Below, piece after piece: positions 8,802-19,883 of a DNA stretch of 64,000 nt. The notes below the pieces were generated by a model. That model made no database searches, had not been told where the DNA came from, and worked only from the letters and a program-made list of their open reading frames with translations. A program made the translations under genes and the position numbers. Location: positions 1,736,001 through 1,800,000 of the forward strand of contig NZ_JAFBCN010000001.1 of assembly GCF_016907755.1 (NCBI RefSeq). Direction: 5' to 3'. Numbering within the stretch: position 1 is the stretch's first letter; the number at the start of each line of letters is the position of its first letter. The DNA comes from Cellulosimicrobium cellulans (GTDB lineage: Bacteria; Actinomycetota; Actinomycetes; Actinomycetales; Cellulomonadaceae).

Positions 8802-10066
8802 CGACGCCGCTCGCGCCCCTCGTCGCACCCGGCCCCGAGCTGACCACCGCGGAGCTCGAGCGGTACGCGCGCCACCTCGCACTGCCCGGCGTCGGCCCCG
8901 AGGGCCAGCGTCGCCTCGCCGCCGCGCGCGTGCTCGTCGTCGGCGCGGGCGGCCTCGGCAGCCCCGCCCTGCTCTACCTCGCCGCCGCGGGCGTCGGCAC
9001 GATCGGCATCGTCGACGACGACGTCGTCGACACGTCCAACCTCCAGCGCCAGGTGATCCACGGCGGCTCCGACGTCGGACGTCGCAAGGTCGACTCCGCG
9101 CGCGACGCGATCGCCGACGTCAACCCGCACGTGCGCGTCGTCGAGCACGCGCTGCGCCTCGACGCGGACACCGCGCTCGACGTGCTGCGCGGCTACGACG
9201 TCGTGCTCGACGGCGCCGACAACTTCCCCACGCGCTACCTCGTCTCCGACGCGGCCGAGGTGCTCGGCCTGCCCGTGGTCTGGGGCTCGATCTACCGCTT
9301 CCAGGGTCAGGTCAGCGTCTTCTGGGGTGCGCCGCGGTTCGCGGTGCCCGACGACGTCCCGCTCCCGGGTGGCGCGGCTCCCGTCGGTCCCGGGGACGGC
9401 GAGGCGCGCGGCGTCACGTACCGCGACGTGTTCCCCGTCCCGCCGCCGCCCGGGGCCGCACCCGACTGTGCGACCGGCGGCGTGTTCGGCGCGATGTGCG
9501 GGACCCTCGGCTCCGTCATGGCGACCGAGGCGATCAAGCTCGTCACCGGCGCCGGCACGACGCTGCTGGGCCGCCTCGCCGTCTACGACGCGCTCGACCT
9601 CTCGTGGCGCCAGCTCACCGTGCGCGCCGACCCGACGCGCGAGCCCGTCACCGCGCTCCTGCCGGGCGACGACGCGTACGCCGCGTTCTGCGGGCTCGCC
9701 CCGGCGACGCCGGACGCGCGGCCGGTCGCGGGGGAGCGCGACGTCGCCGCCCGCGACGCGGCGGCCCTGCTGGGCGACGACGGCACGGCGCCGTACCTGC
9801 TCGACGTGCGCGAGGACTGGGAGGCGCGGGTGCGCCCCGTGCCCGGGTCGACCCTCGTGCCGAGCGGGACGTTCCTCTCGGGCGACCCGGCCGCGGCGCT
9901 CGCGGACCTCCCGACGGACCGCACCGTGCTCGTCCTGTGCGCGGTCGGCGCCCGCTCGGCCCGCGTCGCCGACGTCGCCCGCGCCGCGGGGATCGACGCC
10001 CGCTCGGTCGTCGGCGGCGTCCCCGCCCTCCTCGACGCGCTCGCGGCGCCCTCCCCGGCCAGGTAG
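8798..10066 (+). CDS. moeZ: Adenylyltransferase/sulfurtransferase MoeZ (ThiF/MoeB + rhodanese)
   Basis: Predicted 422-residue E1-like enzyme that adenylates the C-terminal Gly-Gly of sulfur-carrier proteins and passes sulfur from its rhodanese domain. Seen: nucleotide loop VVGAGGLGSPALLYL, DxxNLQRQ (DTSNLQRQVIH), GADNFPTRYL, the active-site Cys context PDCATGGVFGAMCG, and a C-terminal rhodanese domain (about 320-415) with loop Cys in VLCAVGARSARV. The Zn-binding CxxC of E. coli MoeB is replaced (VTYRDVFP), a feature of actinobacterial MoeZ. With thiS just downstream on the opposite strand, it is a likely ThiS activator, and it may also serve molybdopterin synthase or CysO-type carriers. The ATG overlaps the preceding stop codon. 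Confidence 0.87.
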   Translation: MTTPLAPLVAPGPELTTAELERYARHLALPGVGPEGQRRLAAARVLVVGAGGLGSPALLYLAAAGVGTIGIVDDDVVDTSNLQRQVIHGGSDVGRRKVDSARDAIADVNPHVRVVEHALRLDADTALDVLRGYDVVLDGADNFPTRYLVSDAAEVLGLPVVWGSIYRFQGQVSVFWGAPRFAVPDDVPLPGGAAPVGPGDGEARGVTYRDVFPVPPPPGAAPDCATGGVFGAMCGTLGSVMATEAIKLVTGAGTTLLGRLAVYDALDLSWRQLTVRADPTREPVTALLPGDDAYAAFCGLAPATPDARPVAGERDVAARDAAALLGDDGTAPYLLDVREDWEARVRPVPGSTLVPSGTFLSGDPAAALADLPTDRTVLVLCAVGARSARVADVARAAGIDARSVVGGVPALLDALAAPSPAR

Positions 10067-10080
10067 GCCGCCCCCCACGT

Positions 10081-10140
10081 GCCGAACAGGTGGTGGTGGC
10101 GCGTCCCGGTCGGCTGACGAGCCAGGACGGCCTGTTCGGC
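10081..10140. terminator. Long inverted repeat between convergent moeZ and thiG
   Basis: Perfect 10-bp arms GCCGAACAGG (10081-10090) and CCTGTTCGGC (10131-10140) flank a 40-bp spacer in the 100-bp gap between convergent genes. A two-way terminator is the simplest reading, though the loop is long for that role. Confidence 0.4.
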
Positions 10141-10166
10141 GTGCCGGGGTGGCCTGGTCGCCGGAG

Positions 10167-11021
<855 letters not shown>

Positions 11022-11255
11022 TCAGCCGCCCTGGACGGCGGTCACGATCTCGATGCGGTCGCCGGGCGCGACGACGGTCGTCGCCCACGAGCCGCGCGGC
11101 ACGACGGCGTCGTCCACGGCGACGGCGACGCCCTGCGGCGTCCCGTCGGCGACGTACGCGGGCACGAGCGCCGCGACGAGCTGCTCGAGGTGCACGGGCG
11201 CGTCGAGCGGGTACGGCTCGCCGTTGACGAGCGCGCTCGGAGTGGATGCGGTCAC
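11022..11255 (-). CDS. thiS: Sulfur carrier protein ThiS
   Basis: Predicted 77-residue ubiquitin-like protein that ends in VTAVQGG. The C-terminal Gly-Gly is adenylated and thiocarboxylated to supply sulfur to ThiG. Other features are LVNGEPYPL at the N-terminus, [12 protein letters not shown], and [10 protein letters not shown] before the tail. The GTG at 11255 follows GAGGTG by about 6 bp. It lies 5 bp after thiO and 9 bp before thiG. Confidence 0.94.
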   Translation of the reverse strand: MTASTPSALVNGEPYPLDAPVHLEQLVAALVPAYVADGTPQGVAVAVDDAVVPRGSWATTVVAPGDRIEIVTAVQGG

Positions 11256-11260
11256 GGGGA

Positions 11261-12634
11261 TCACCTCGGTGTCGTCGTGGAGAAGGCGCCCGCCCGGGCG
11301 GTGCCAAACCCGGGATCGTTCCCCAGCTCGGGCGCGCCGTGGAGAGTGATCCCGGGTTCGGCGAAGCGGTCGGTGCGGGTCGGATAGAGGGTCGTGGCGG
11401 CGTCGGCGGGGAGCGGGGCGCCGGTGAGGCCGGCGACGACCGCGTCGGCGGTGAGCGGCGCGAGGAGGATGCCGTTGCGACCGTGCCCGGTCGCGAGGTG
11501 CAGGCCGGGGACGGCGGTCGGGCCGACGAGCGGCAGGTTGTCCGGGGTCGCGGGCCGCGCGCGCGGCGTCACGTCGACGAGCGCGGCCTCGTCGATCCCC
11601 GGCAGCAGGGCGCGCGCGTCGCGCAGCAGGGCGAAGACCCCGCCGGCGGTCGCGCGCCGGTCGTCGGGGTTCTCCTCGGTGGTCGCCCCGACGACGACCT
11701 CGCGGTGCCCCGCGCAGCCGTGACCCTGCCCGTCCGGGACCGGGTTGCGCGGCACGACGTACACCGGCCGCCCCTGCACCACACCGCGCACCACGTGCTC
11801 GAGCGCGAGGTCCGGCCCGGCGTCGAGGCGCAGCGTCTGTCCCTTGACGGGTCGCGTCGGCACGACGACGCCCGGCACGTCCGCGAGCAGCGCCCCGGAC
11901 TCCCAGCCCGCCGCGACGACGACCGCGCCCGCGGCGTGGAGCCGGCCCGCGTCGTCGTGCACCCCCACGGCCTGCCCGGCCGGGCCGAGCGCGAGCCGCG
12001 TCGCGGACGCCCGCACGACGACGGAGTGCGCCGCGGTGCGAGAGCCGACGCCCTGGACCGTCCCCGGCCCGTCGCCCGCGCCGAGCGCGGCGAGCAGCGC
12101 GGCGTGCGTCGCGCGCGGGTCGACCGCGTGGTCCTCGGGCGCCCACGCCGCGCCCGCGACCCGCGGGCCGAGGTACGGCTCGCGTCGGCGGGCGTCGGCG
12201 ACGGTGAGCTCGTGCGACGCGAGGCCGTGCTCCGCGTGGAGGGCGAGGACGCGGCGGAGCAGCGCGAGGTCGTCGGCGTCGTAGGCGAGCGTGAGGGTGC
12301 CCGCGGTGCGCAGCCCGACGTCGGCCCCGCTAGCGGCGCGCAGGTCGGCGGCGAAGCCGGGCCACGCCCCGGCGGCGGCGAGGTGCAGGCGGAGCGCGTC
12401 GTCCTCGCCGAAGTCGGCCTCCGTGACCGGGGCGAGCATCCCGGCGGCGGCGTGCGTCGCGCCGTCGCCCGGCGACGGGTCGAGCACCGTGACGGTCAGC
12501 CCCGCGCGCGTCGCCCGCCACGCCACGGCGAGCCCGACGATCCCGCCGCCCACGACGACGACGTCGCGCGCGCCGTCGGGCACGGCAGGGCCGGCTCCCG
12601 GCGGGCGGGACCCAGGACGGACAGGGGTGTGCAT
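11261..12634 (-). CDS. thiO: Glycine oxidase ThiO
   Basis: Predicted 457-residue FAD-dependent amine oxidase of the DAO family. It oxidises glycine to dehydroglycine for thiazole synthesis in aerobes that lack ThiH. Seen: dinucleotide motif [16 protein letters not shown] (about 25-40), [24 protein letters not shown], and the C-terminal flavin motif [15 protein letters not shown]. The ATG at 12634 is placed by GAAGGGAG about 6 bp upstream, which is also the 3' edge of the TPP riboswitch. A longer in-frame version would translate the riboswitch and is rejected. Confidence 0.94.
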   Translation of the reverse strand: MHTPVRPGSRPPGAGPAVPDGARDVVVVGGGIVGLAVAWRATRAGLTVTVLDPSPGDGATHAAAGMLAPVTEADFGEDDALRLHLAAAGAWPGFAADLRAASGADVGLRTAGTLTLAYDADDLALLRRVLALHAEHGLASHELTVADARRREPYLGPRVAGAAWAPEDHAVDPRATHAALLAALGAGDGPGTVQGVGSRTAAHSVVVRASATRLALGPAGQAVGVHDDAGRLHAAGAVVVAAGWESGALLADVPGVVVPTRPVKGQTLRLDAGPDLALEHVVRGVVQGRPVYVVPRNPVPDGQGHGCAGHREVVVGATTEENPDDRRATAGGVFALLRDARALLPGIDEAALVDVTPRARPATPDNLPLVGPTAVPGLHLATGHGRNGILLAPLTADAVVAGLTGAPLPADAATTLYPTRTDRFAEPGITLHGAPELGNDPGFGTARAGAFSTTTPR

Positions 12635-12637
12635 GCG

Positions 12638-12720
12638 CGCTCCCTTCGCTGGCATGACCCAGATCAGGTTCGACGGTCGGCTCCGACGCCCTCTCAGCCC
12701 CGTGCGGGGCTCCCGTGCTG
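12638..12720 (-). ncRNA. TPP (THI-box) riboswitch
   Basis: Read on the minus strand, the leader has the conserved THI-box elements in order: CGGGGCTGAGAGGG, ACCTGATCTGGGTCATGCC, then AGCGAAGGGAG. The last element contains the Shine-Dalgarno sequence of thiO. This matches actinobacterial TPP aptamers that act on translation initiation by burying the ribosome-binding site when thiamine pyrophosphate is bound. The aptamer begins almost at the predicted transcription start. Confidence 0.95.
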
Positions 12721-12770
12721 TCGGCCACAGTACCGCCTGCCCCGGGCCCGCCGCGGCTAGGCTCCGGCGG
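12721..12770. promoter_or_regulatory. Divergent promoters for the thiOSG riboswitch transcript and thiE
   Basis: On the minus strand TACTGT (12732-12727) would start the riboswitch RNA near 12720. On the plus strand TAGGCT (12758-12763) is 7 bp before the thiE GTG, as for a leaderless message. Only thiOSG carries the aptamer; thiE escapes it. Confidence 0.55.
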
Positions 12771-13496
12771 GTGAGCCCCGAGACCTTCGCCACGCCCGCC
12801 GCCCCCGCACCGTCGGCTCCTGACGACGTGCGCGCCCGCCTCGCCGACGCGCGCCTCTACCTGTGCACCGACGCGCGCGAGGAGCGCGGCGACCTCGAGG
12901 ACTTCCTGCGGGCGGCGCTCGCGGGCGGGGTCGACGTGGTCCAGCTGCGCGACAAGACGCTCGACGTGGCGCGCGAGCTCGAGCTCCAGGAGCTCGTCGC
13001 GCGCGTCGCGACGGAGCACGGCGCCCTGTGGGCCGTGAACGACCGGGCCGACGTCGCTCGGCTGACGGGCGCGCCCGTGGTGCACATGGGCCAGGGGGAC
13101 CTGCCCGTCCCCGCGGTGCGCTCCCTGCTCGGCGCCGCGCCGGTGCTCGGCCGGTCCACGCACTCGGCCGACCAGGCGGCCGCGGCCGAGGCCGACCCGG
13201 ACGTCGACTACTTCTGCGTGGGCCCGCTGTGGGCGACGCCCACCAAGCCGGGGCGCGCCGCCGTCGGGCTCGACCTGCTGCGCACGGTCGCCGCGACGAG
13301 GCCGAGCACGCCGTGGTTCGCGATCGGCGGGGTCGACCTGGACCGGCTCGACGCGGTGCTCGACGCCGGGGCGGACCGCGTCGTCGTGGTCCGGGCGATC
13401 ACGCAGGCGCCGGACCCGGAGCGTGCCGCGCGCGGGCTGCGCGAGCGCGTGGCAGGACGAGCCGCCGCGCGACCCGGCGAGCGCACCGACGCCTGA
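12771..13496 (+). CDS. thiE: Thiamine-phosphate synthase
   Basis: Predicted 241-residue TIM-barrel enzyme that joins hydroxymethylpyrimidine diphosphate and thiazole phosphate. Motifs: [60 protein letters not shown] and WFAIGGV. The GTG start is supported by the TAGGCT element 7 bp upstream. It is divergent from thiOSG across a 136-bp shared control region. Confidence 0.94.
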   Translation: MSPETFATPAAPAPSAPDDVRARLADARLYLCTDAREERGDLEDFLRAALAGGVDVVQLRDKTLDVARELELQELVARVATEHGALWAVNDRADVARLTGAPVVHMGQGDLPVPAVRSLLGAAPVLGRSTHSADQAAAAEADPDVDYFCVGPLWATPTKPGRAAVGLDLLRTVAATRPSTPWFAIGGVDLDRLDAVLDAGADRVVVVRAITQAPDPERAARGLRERVAGRAAARPGERTDA

Positions 13497-13527
13497 GACG
13501 CGTGACGGTCGCCCGCCGCGCGGCGAC

Positions 13528-13539
13528 TATCCTGGAGCC
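13528..13539 (+). promoter_or_regulatory. Leaderless -10 of guaA
   Basis: TATCCT (13528-13533) is exactly 6 bp before the guaA GTG. No separate untranslated leader fits. Confidence 0.6.
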
Positions 13540-15153
<1,614 letters not shown>

Positions 15154-15157
15154 CCCC

Positions 15158-16318
15158 CTAGCGGGACGGACGGGCCCGACGATCCACGGCGATCGTCGCG
15201 GCCCGTTCGTATGCCGCCTCGACGTCGGCGAGGACGCGCGGCCAGCCCGCCGACGACGGCACGTCGCGGTTGTGCGCGACGATCCGGTCGAGCAGGCCGT
15301 CCTCGGTCGCGAGCCGCACGAGCGCGTCGGTGAGCCCGGCGTCGTCGGCCGCGAGGAGCGCGTCGACGCCGTCGGTGAGGCGTTCCGCGACGCCCGACTG
15401 CGAGCGCGTCAGGATCGCGAGACCGGCGGCCTGGCCCTCGAGCGCGGCGATGCCGAACGCCTCCTCCACGGCGGGCGCGGCGAACACGTCGGCGCGCGCG
15501 TAGAGCCGCTTGAGCCCGGTCGCGTCGAGGCGGCCGGGGAGCGACACGACCGACCCCAGCCCGTGCTCCGCGACGAAGCGCCGCGCGTCGGCCAGCTCGG
15601 GGCCGTCCCCGGCGAGCGTCACGTGGAGCGCGCCCTCGGGGAGGCGCGCGACGGCGTCGCGCACGACTTCCAGGAGTGGCAGCACGCGCTTGCGCGGCGC
15701 GAACCGCGTCGCCGCGACGACGTGCACGGCGGGGCCCTCCATGCGGTCCGCGCGCTCGGTGCGGGGGACGCGCCACGCGTCGAGGTCGAGGCCGTTGTGC
15801 AGCACGGCGACCTCGCCGTGGTCGCCGACGATGCGGCGCAGCGGAGCGGCGGTCAGCTCGCTCACCGCCGACCACAGCACCGGCCACCGTGACCACCGCA
15901 CGACGCGGTCCAGCCCCGCGAACGCACGCTCGGCGCCGCCCCACACGCTGTGCACGGTGAGCACCGCGGGCAGCCCGGCCCGGACCACCGTGCGCAGCGA
16001 CGCCTGCGTCGAGGGCGTCAGCACGCCCATGTGCAGGTGCACGACGTCGGGCCGGCCCGCGCGCAGGATCCTCGCCACGTGGTGCGGCGCGCGCGGGTGG
16101 ACGGGGTAGCCGCCCGGGACGCGTGCGGCGAGCCGGTGCACCGTGACGTCGCCGTCCTGCTCGGTCGAGACGCCGTGCGCGCCGGGACGGGCGGGCGTGG
16201 TGCACACGACGGACACGTCGTGGCCGGCAGCCGCCTGCTGCTGCGCGAGGCGAGCGACCTGGGTCTCGATCCCGCCGAGCAGGGGGAGGTAGCAGTCGGT
16301 CAGGTGGGTGATGCGCAC
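15158..16318 (-). CDS. Glycosyltransferase family 4
   Basis: Predicted 386-residue GT-B glycosyltransferase. The acceptor domain opens with ITHLTDCYLPLLGGIETQVARLA. The donor domain shows VAATRFAPRKRVLPLLEV, LAGDGPEL and the E-x7-E motif region (PAVEEAFGIAALEGQAAG). GT4 enzymes are retaining transferases using nucleotide sugars, often mannosyl or glucosyl, for phospho-glycolipids or polysaccharides. The acceptor here is unknown. GTG at 16318 was chosen because GGGAGG sits 9 bp upstream; an ATG three codons earlier has that sequence directly adjacent. The 3' end overlaps the guaA terminator. Confidence 0.85.
   Translation of the reverse strand: MRITHLTDCYLPLLGGIETQVARLAQQQAAAGHDVSVVCTTPARPGAHGVSTEQDGDVTVHRLAARVPGGYPVHPRAPHHVARILRAGRPDVVHLHMGVLTPSTQASLRTVVRAGLPAVLTVHSVWGGAERAFAGLDRVVRWSRWPVLWSAVSELTAAPLRRIVGDHGEVAVLHNGLDLDAWRVPRTERADRMEGPAVHVVAATRFAPRKRVLPLLEVVRDAVARLPEGALHVTLAGDGPELADARRFVAEHGLGSVVSLPGRLDATGLKRLYARADVFAAPAVEEAFGIAALEGQAAGLAILTRSQSGVAERLTDGVDALLAADDAGLTDALVRLATEDGLLDRIVAHNRDVPSSAGWPRVLADVEAAYERAATIAVDRRARPSR
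15170..15206. terminator. Strong hairpin inside the 3' end of the glycosyltransferase gene
   Basis: Arms 15170-15184 and 15191-15206 pair over 15 bp with one bulged C and a 6-nt loop (CACGGC). It lies 17 bp past the guaA stop and within the last codons of the convergent glycosyltransferase gene, so it can end guaA transcription. Confidence 0.6.
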
Positions 16319-16498
16319 GGACGGCATCCTCCCACCCGGACGCGGCGCTGAGGTGCGCGTTCGCCGCGCGGTCCGTCGTCGTCGTCGCTACCGTGGGTCC
16401 CGTATGGGTGGTTCGACCGCCCTGCGGCGGACCCGCGCCCGTGGGTCGCGGACCGTGGTGCGGCAGCAGGTGGGTCCTGACGAAGGGGAGAGCGCGCC

Positions 16499-17263
16499 AT
16501 GTCGAGCACCGTCACCGTCACGCCGGCCAAGGGGGCGCGAGGCATCGGCCTCGTGTCGATCATCGCCGGCATCGTCCTCCTCCTCGCGGGCATCGGCACC
16601 TGGGTCGTGGTGGCGAACCAGCTGTCCGCCGAGGAGATCACCGTCTCGGACGACGCGTCGTTCCTGGCGGGCCGCCACGTCAACGGCCCGCTCACCGCGT
16701 ACGCGCAGGCCGAGGTCATCAACAAGCACGCGCTCGAGGCGAGCGGCGGCAAGACGTACGCCGAGCTCGACCAGGACGACCCGACCCGGCAGACGGTCAT
16801 GACGGCGTCGTTCCTCCGGGCGTCGCTCTTCACGTCCGTCGTCGCGTTCGGGGTGTGCCTGCTCGTCATGGGGCTCGGCGTCCTGTTCATCCTCGTCGGG
16901 ATAGCGCTCCGGCGGCTCGCGGGCGGCCCCAGCGTGGCGGTCGAGACGCCCGGGGCGTACACGTCGTCCGGTGACCTGTCGGACGCGGGTCGCCACGTGG
17001 CGCCCGCGCACGCGGCTCCGACCGCACCGCCCGCGGGGCCCGAGCCGACGACTCCGACGGCACCGGGCCGGACGTCGGCGCTCTCGACGCCGGGGGCCGA
17101 GGCGAGGGCCGCGGCGACGCCGGTCGAGTCGACGGGCGCGCCCGGCACGGGCACGCCGTCCGCACCCGGCTCTTCGCCTGCCGCCTCGCCGGACACGACG
17201 CCGCCCACGACCGGGCGCACGGGCACCCCGCCCGAGCGCCGGGGTGACGAACCCACCCCCTGA
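16499..17263 (+). CDS. Two-helix membrane protein with Pro/Thr/Ala-rich tail
   Basis: Not recognised as a named family. Predicted 254 residues: helix 1 (IGLVSIIAGIVLLLAGIGTW), an extracytoplasmic segment of about 85 residues (TVSDDASFLAGRHVNGPLTA, ALEASGGKTYAEL), and helix 2 (VAFGVCLLVMGLGVLFILVG). A long low-complexity cytoplasmic tail follows (about 145-254). GGAGAG lies about 9 bp before the ATG. Similar aromatic-dioxygenase (LigA) labels sometimes given to such proteins reflect tail composition only. The function is unknown. Confidence 0.7.
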   Translation: MSSTVTVTPAKGARGIGLVSIIAGIVLLLAGIGTWVVVANQLSAEEITVSDDASFLAGRHVNGPLTAYAQAEVINKHALEASGGKTYAELDQDDPTRQTVMTASFLRASLFTSVVAFGVCLLVMGLGVLFILVGIALRRLAGGPSVAVETPGAYTSSGDLSDAGRHVAPAHAAPTAPPAGPEPTTPTAPGRTSALSTPGAEARAAATPVESTGAPGTGTPSAPGSSPAASPDTTPPTTGRTGTPPERRGDEPTP

Positions 17264-17345
17264 TCGTCCCGGCCGTCCGTCCGGACGCCGAGGACCCGTT
17301 CCCGCCGGGTCGCACCGGGGGGAGCGAGCGGGGCGGCGTCGCTCG

Positions 17346-17392
17346 GACACGCCGAGGGGCCGTGGCACACGTGCCACGGCCCTCGGTGTGTC
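17346..17392. terminator. Two-way terminator between convergent genes
   Basis: The core stem, 17352-17368 with 17371-17386, pairs 16 bp with one bulged G and a 2-nt AC loop. Outer GACAC/GTGTC segments extend it. It lies between genes ending at 17263 (+) and 17433 (-) and is the strongest hairpin in this region. Confidence 0.75.
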
Positions 17393-17432
17393 TCGGCCCG
17401 GCTCGCCGGGGAACCGGCACGCCGCGCCGGGC

Positions 17433-18008
17433 TCAGCCGCGCCGGCGACGGGCCCCCGAGACGATGGACCCGACCACGAGCGTGAGGCCCGCTGCGGCGA
17501 GCACGACGATCGCGGCCAGCCCGAGGTCGACCCGCGCGCCGAGGGCGGCGGCGAGGACGACGACGCCGAACGCGACGATGACGAAGCCCCACACGATCGT
17601 GGAGACGCGGGGACCGCGTCGCGCGGGCGCGGCGGGCTCGGCGGGCGACAGGGGCGCCGTGGGCGAGGTCGGGGGGACCGACGGCCCGGCCGGCGGGACG
17701 GCGCCGGCAGTCCGGCCGGTCGTCGTCGTGCCGGCCGGGGCGGTACCCGGGTGCCCGGGGACCGGCTGACCGGGCACGTCCAGGACGGAGGTCTCCCCGT
17801 CCCGCGCCGACCCGGCCTGCAGCGGCTCCGTGGGGAGCGGCTCCGGCGTCAGGGGCCGGAGAACCAACGGCTCCGTGGCCGGTGCCTCCGTGGACAGCGG
17901 GACCGTCGGGTGCGCGGCGTCCGCCTCCGGGGCCCCGGCCTGCGGGGTGTCGAACAGCTCGTCGCCGAGCGGCCGCGTGTCGTCGTCGCGGCGTTCTGAG
18001 TCGTTCAT
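17433..18008 (-). CDS. Hypothetical membrane protein with disordered N-terminus
   Basis: Predicted 191 residues. An acidic then Pro/Thr-rich N-terminal 120 residues (repeated TEPL motifs: ATEPLVL, LPTEPLQ) precede two C-terminal membrane helices (TIVWGFVIVAFGVVVLAAALG and AAIVVLAAAGLTLVVGSIV) and a basic end RRRRG. The family is not recognised. Its ATG overlaps the stop of the PspC/LiaF-like gene (TGATG), so it probably belongs to the same envelope-stress operon. Confidence 0.7.
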   Translation of the reverse strand: MNDSERRDDDTRPLGDELFDTPQAGAPEADAAHPTVPLSTEAPATEPLVLRPLTPEPLPTEPLQAGSARDGETSVLDVPGQPVPGHPGTAPAGTTTTGRTAGAVPPAGPSVPPTSPTAPLSPAEPAAPARRGPRVSTIVWGFVIVAFGVVVLAAALGARVDLGLAAIVVLAAAGLTLVVGSIVSGARRRRG

Positions 18009-19747
18009 CAGTTCTCCTCGATCGTGATCTGGCCGGCCCCGACCTCGACCTGCAGCACCAGCAGCGGGTCGTCGCCGGACTGGACCTCGTCGTTGTCGAA
18101 CGTGACCGGCCGCGTGCTGACGCCGCCGATCTCCTGCCGGTCGCCGTCGACGAGCCAGCGGGCGTTCCCCGCGAGCACCTGGACCTCCGCGCGGACGGGG
18201 ACCCCGTCCGGCACCACCACGGTCGCGTCGCCGGCGCCGAGCTGGATCGGGACCTCGACGGGAGAGGTGCCGGACGCGTCGGACAGGTCGAGCCCGGAGA
18301 GGTCGATCGTCGGGTCGCCGAACGTCACGCCGAACCCCTCCTCGGCGACGTCCGGGTCGGTCACGCGGTGCGTGCCGTCCGTGACGGTCCGCACCGAGTC
18401 GTCCAGGAAGAACGTGAACGGGGCGGACCGCCACGCGGACGCCGGCAGAGCGACGACCAGCAGGAGCACCGCGAGCCAGCCGAGGCCGCCGCTCGTGCGC
18501 CCGCGCAGGCCGCTCACGACGATGGCGAGGCCCGCGAGGATCCCGGACAGGCCGGCCCAGGTGAGGAACACGGGCCAGGGCAGCTCGCCCTGCCGGTCGA
18601 CGACGAGGAGGAACGCGCCGATCAGGAGGCTCAGCCCGACGACGACGCCGGTCGTGGTCGCCCCGGGCCCGCGGGGACGCGGGGGCTTCGGCGGGTGCGG
18701 GGCGCGCGGGGGCCGGGGCGGCTGCTGCGCGGCCGGGTTCCGCGGTCCCTGGTGGACGCGCGGCGACGCGGCGGCCTGCGGTGCGGGGGGCGTCGTCGTG
18801 CCGAGCGGTGCACCCGGGGCGTACGGGGGGACGGGCGCGGTCGCCCCCGGCGCGGTCGAGGCGTACGGGCTCGCCTCGGCCGACCAGGTGACCCGGTCCT
18901 GAGGTCCGGACGGCGGGCCGCCGGCGGGGGTACCGGGCGAGCCCCACGGGGCGTCGGTCGGCGCGGCGCCGCCGGGGGCGGGCGGCACGTACCCCGGGCC
19001 CGCGGGTCCGTGGCCGGGAGCGCTCGGGCCGTAGCCGGGAGCGCCAGGACCACCGGTGCCCGGTGCGCCGGGGCCGCCGGCCCACGGGGGCGCCGGCGGC
19101 GGCGCGCCCTGGGGTCCCCGGGGTCCGCGCTGCGTGAGCGCGGAGACCACGACGACCGCGACGGTCACGAACGCCGCGACCCAGAACAGGCCGGTCAGCC
19201 ACCCCAGGTGGAGCGTGTCCCACCACGACCACCAGCCGCCGCCCCAGGAGAACCCGACGACGACGAACGCGGCCGCACCGAGCAGCGCGACGTCCACGTT
19301 GCCGCGGAAGGCCTCCTGGAGGTGGATGCGCCCGTCGCGGCGCTCCGGGAGCAGGGCCCACGCCGCGCCGTAGAGGACGAGCCCGGCGCCCGACAGGAAG
19401 AAGGTCACGAAGAGGAGCCCGCGCACGATGAGCGGGTCGATCCCGAACCGCTCGGCGACTCCGGACGCGACACCGCCGATCCACCGGTCGTCCGAGCGGT
19501 AGACGCCCACGCGACGGACGGCGTCGAAGAAGCCGTCCGTGCCGCTCGGGCGGGTCCCGCCAGGGCCCTGCGGGGAGCCGTGCGGAGGAGTCTGACCGGG
19601 GTCGGTCGGGCCGGCGGGGCCGCCCCGCACGGGGTCGGGTCCGCCCGCACCGGGAGGGACGGTGCCCGGCTGCGCGCCGGGTGCGTCGGCGGTGCCGCCG
19701 GAGGGCCCGGGCTGGGTGCCGGGTCCGGGAAGGTCGGGAGTGCTCAT
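18008..19747 (-). CDS. PspC-domain protein with LiaF-like C-terminus
   Basis: Predicted 579 residues. A Pro/Gly-rich N-terminus of about 70 residues is followed by a PspC domain (VYRSDDRWIGGVASGVAERF, RGLLFVTFFLSGAGLVLYGAAWALLP). Further membrane helices, a second Pro/Gly/Ala-rich linker, two more helices and a C-terminal toast-rack domain follow (VPIQLGAGDATVVVP, RAEVQVLAGNARWLVDG, VEVGAGQITIEE), as in LiaF. LiaF-like proteins hold envelope-stress sensor kinases in check. The divergent neighbour is exactly such a kinase with its own PspC domain, which supports that role. ATG 19747 was chosen; ATG 19756 (three codons earlier) is equally possible. Confidence 0.8.
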   Translation of the reverse strand: MSTPDLPGPGTQPGPSGGTADAPGAQPGTVPPGAGGPDPVRGGPAGPTDPGQTPPHGSPQGPGGTRPSGTDGFFDAVRRVGVYRSDDRWIGGVASGVAERFGIDPLIVRGLLFVTFFLSGAGLVLYGAAWALLPERRDGRIHLQEAFRGNVDVALLGAAAFVVVGFSWGGGWWSWWDTLHLGWLTGLFWVAAFVTVAVVVVSALTQRGPRGPQGAPPPAPPWAGGPGAPGTGGPGAPGYGPSAPGHGPAGPGYVPPAPGGAAPTDAPWGSPGTPAGGPPSGPQDRVTWSAEASPYASTAPGATAPVPPYAPGAPLGTTTPPAPQAAASPRVHQGPRNPAAQQPPRPPRAPHPPKPPRPRGPGATTTGVVVGLSLLIGAFLLVVDRQGELPWPVFLTWAGLSGILAGLAIVVSGLRGRTSGGLGWLAVLLLVVALPASAWRSAPFTFFLDDSVRTVTDGTHRVTDPDVAEEGFGVTFGDPTIDLSGLDLSDASGTSPVEVPIQLGAGDATVVVPDGVPVRAEVQVLAGNARWLVDGDRQEIGGVSTRPVTFDNDEVQSGDDPLLVLQVEVGAGQITIEEN

Positions 19748-19883
19748 GGCAACCATGCTGGCCCCGGAGGCGCGTCGCCGGTATCGGGTGCCACCCTGAC
19801 CCGACCCTGAACCGGCTGCCGCGCGACCCTGGTTTCCCGGTCCGGGAGCGCTCCGAGAGCCCGGGACGTGTGACGATCGGGGG

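Noticed and set aside
8798-10066. Inactivation of MoeZ because the MoeB zinc cysteines are missing
   Set aside because: Loss of CxxC is a normal feature of actinobacterial MoeZ, and the catalytic and rhodanese cysteines are present.
10081-10140. Possible LexA (SOS) box because of GAACA/TGTTC halves
   Set aside because: The halves are separated by 40 bp rather than the few bp of a LexA site, and the position between convergent gene ends suits termination.
12635-12793. N-terminal extension of thiO through the riboswitch
   Set aside because: It would translate the TPP aptamer and lacks family similarity; the ATG at 12634 has the proper ribosome-binding site.
16499-17263. Aromatic ring-opening dioxygenase (LigA) annotation
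   Set aside because: The only resemblance would be Pro/Ala/Thr-rich composition of the tail; the protein is a two-helix membrane protein.
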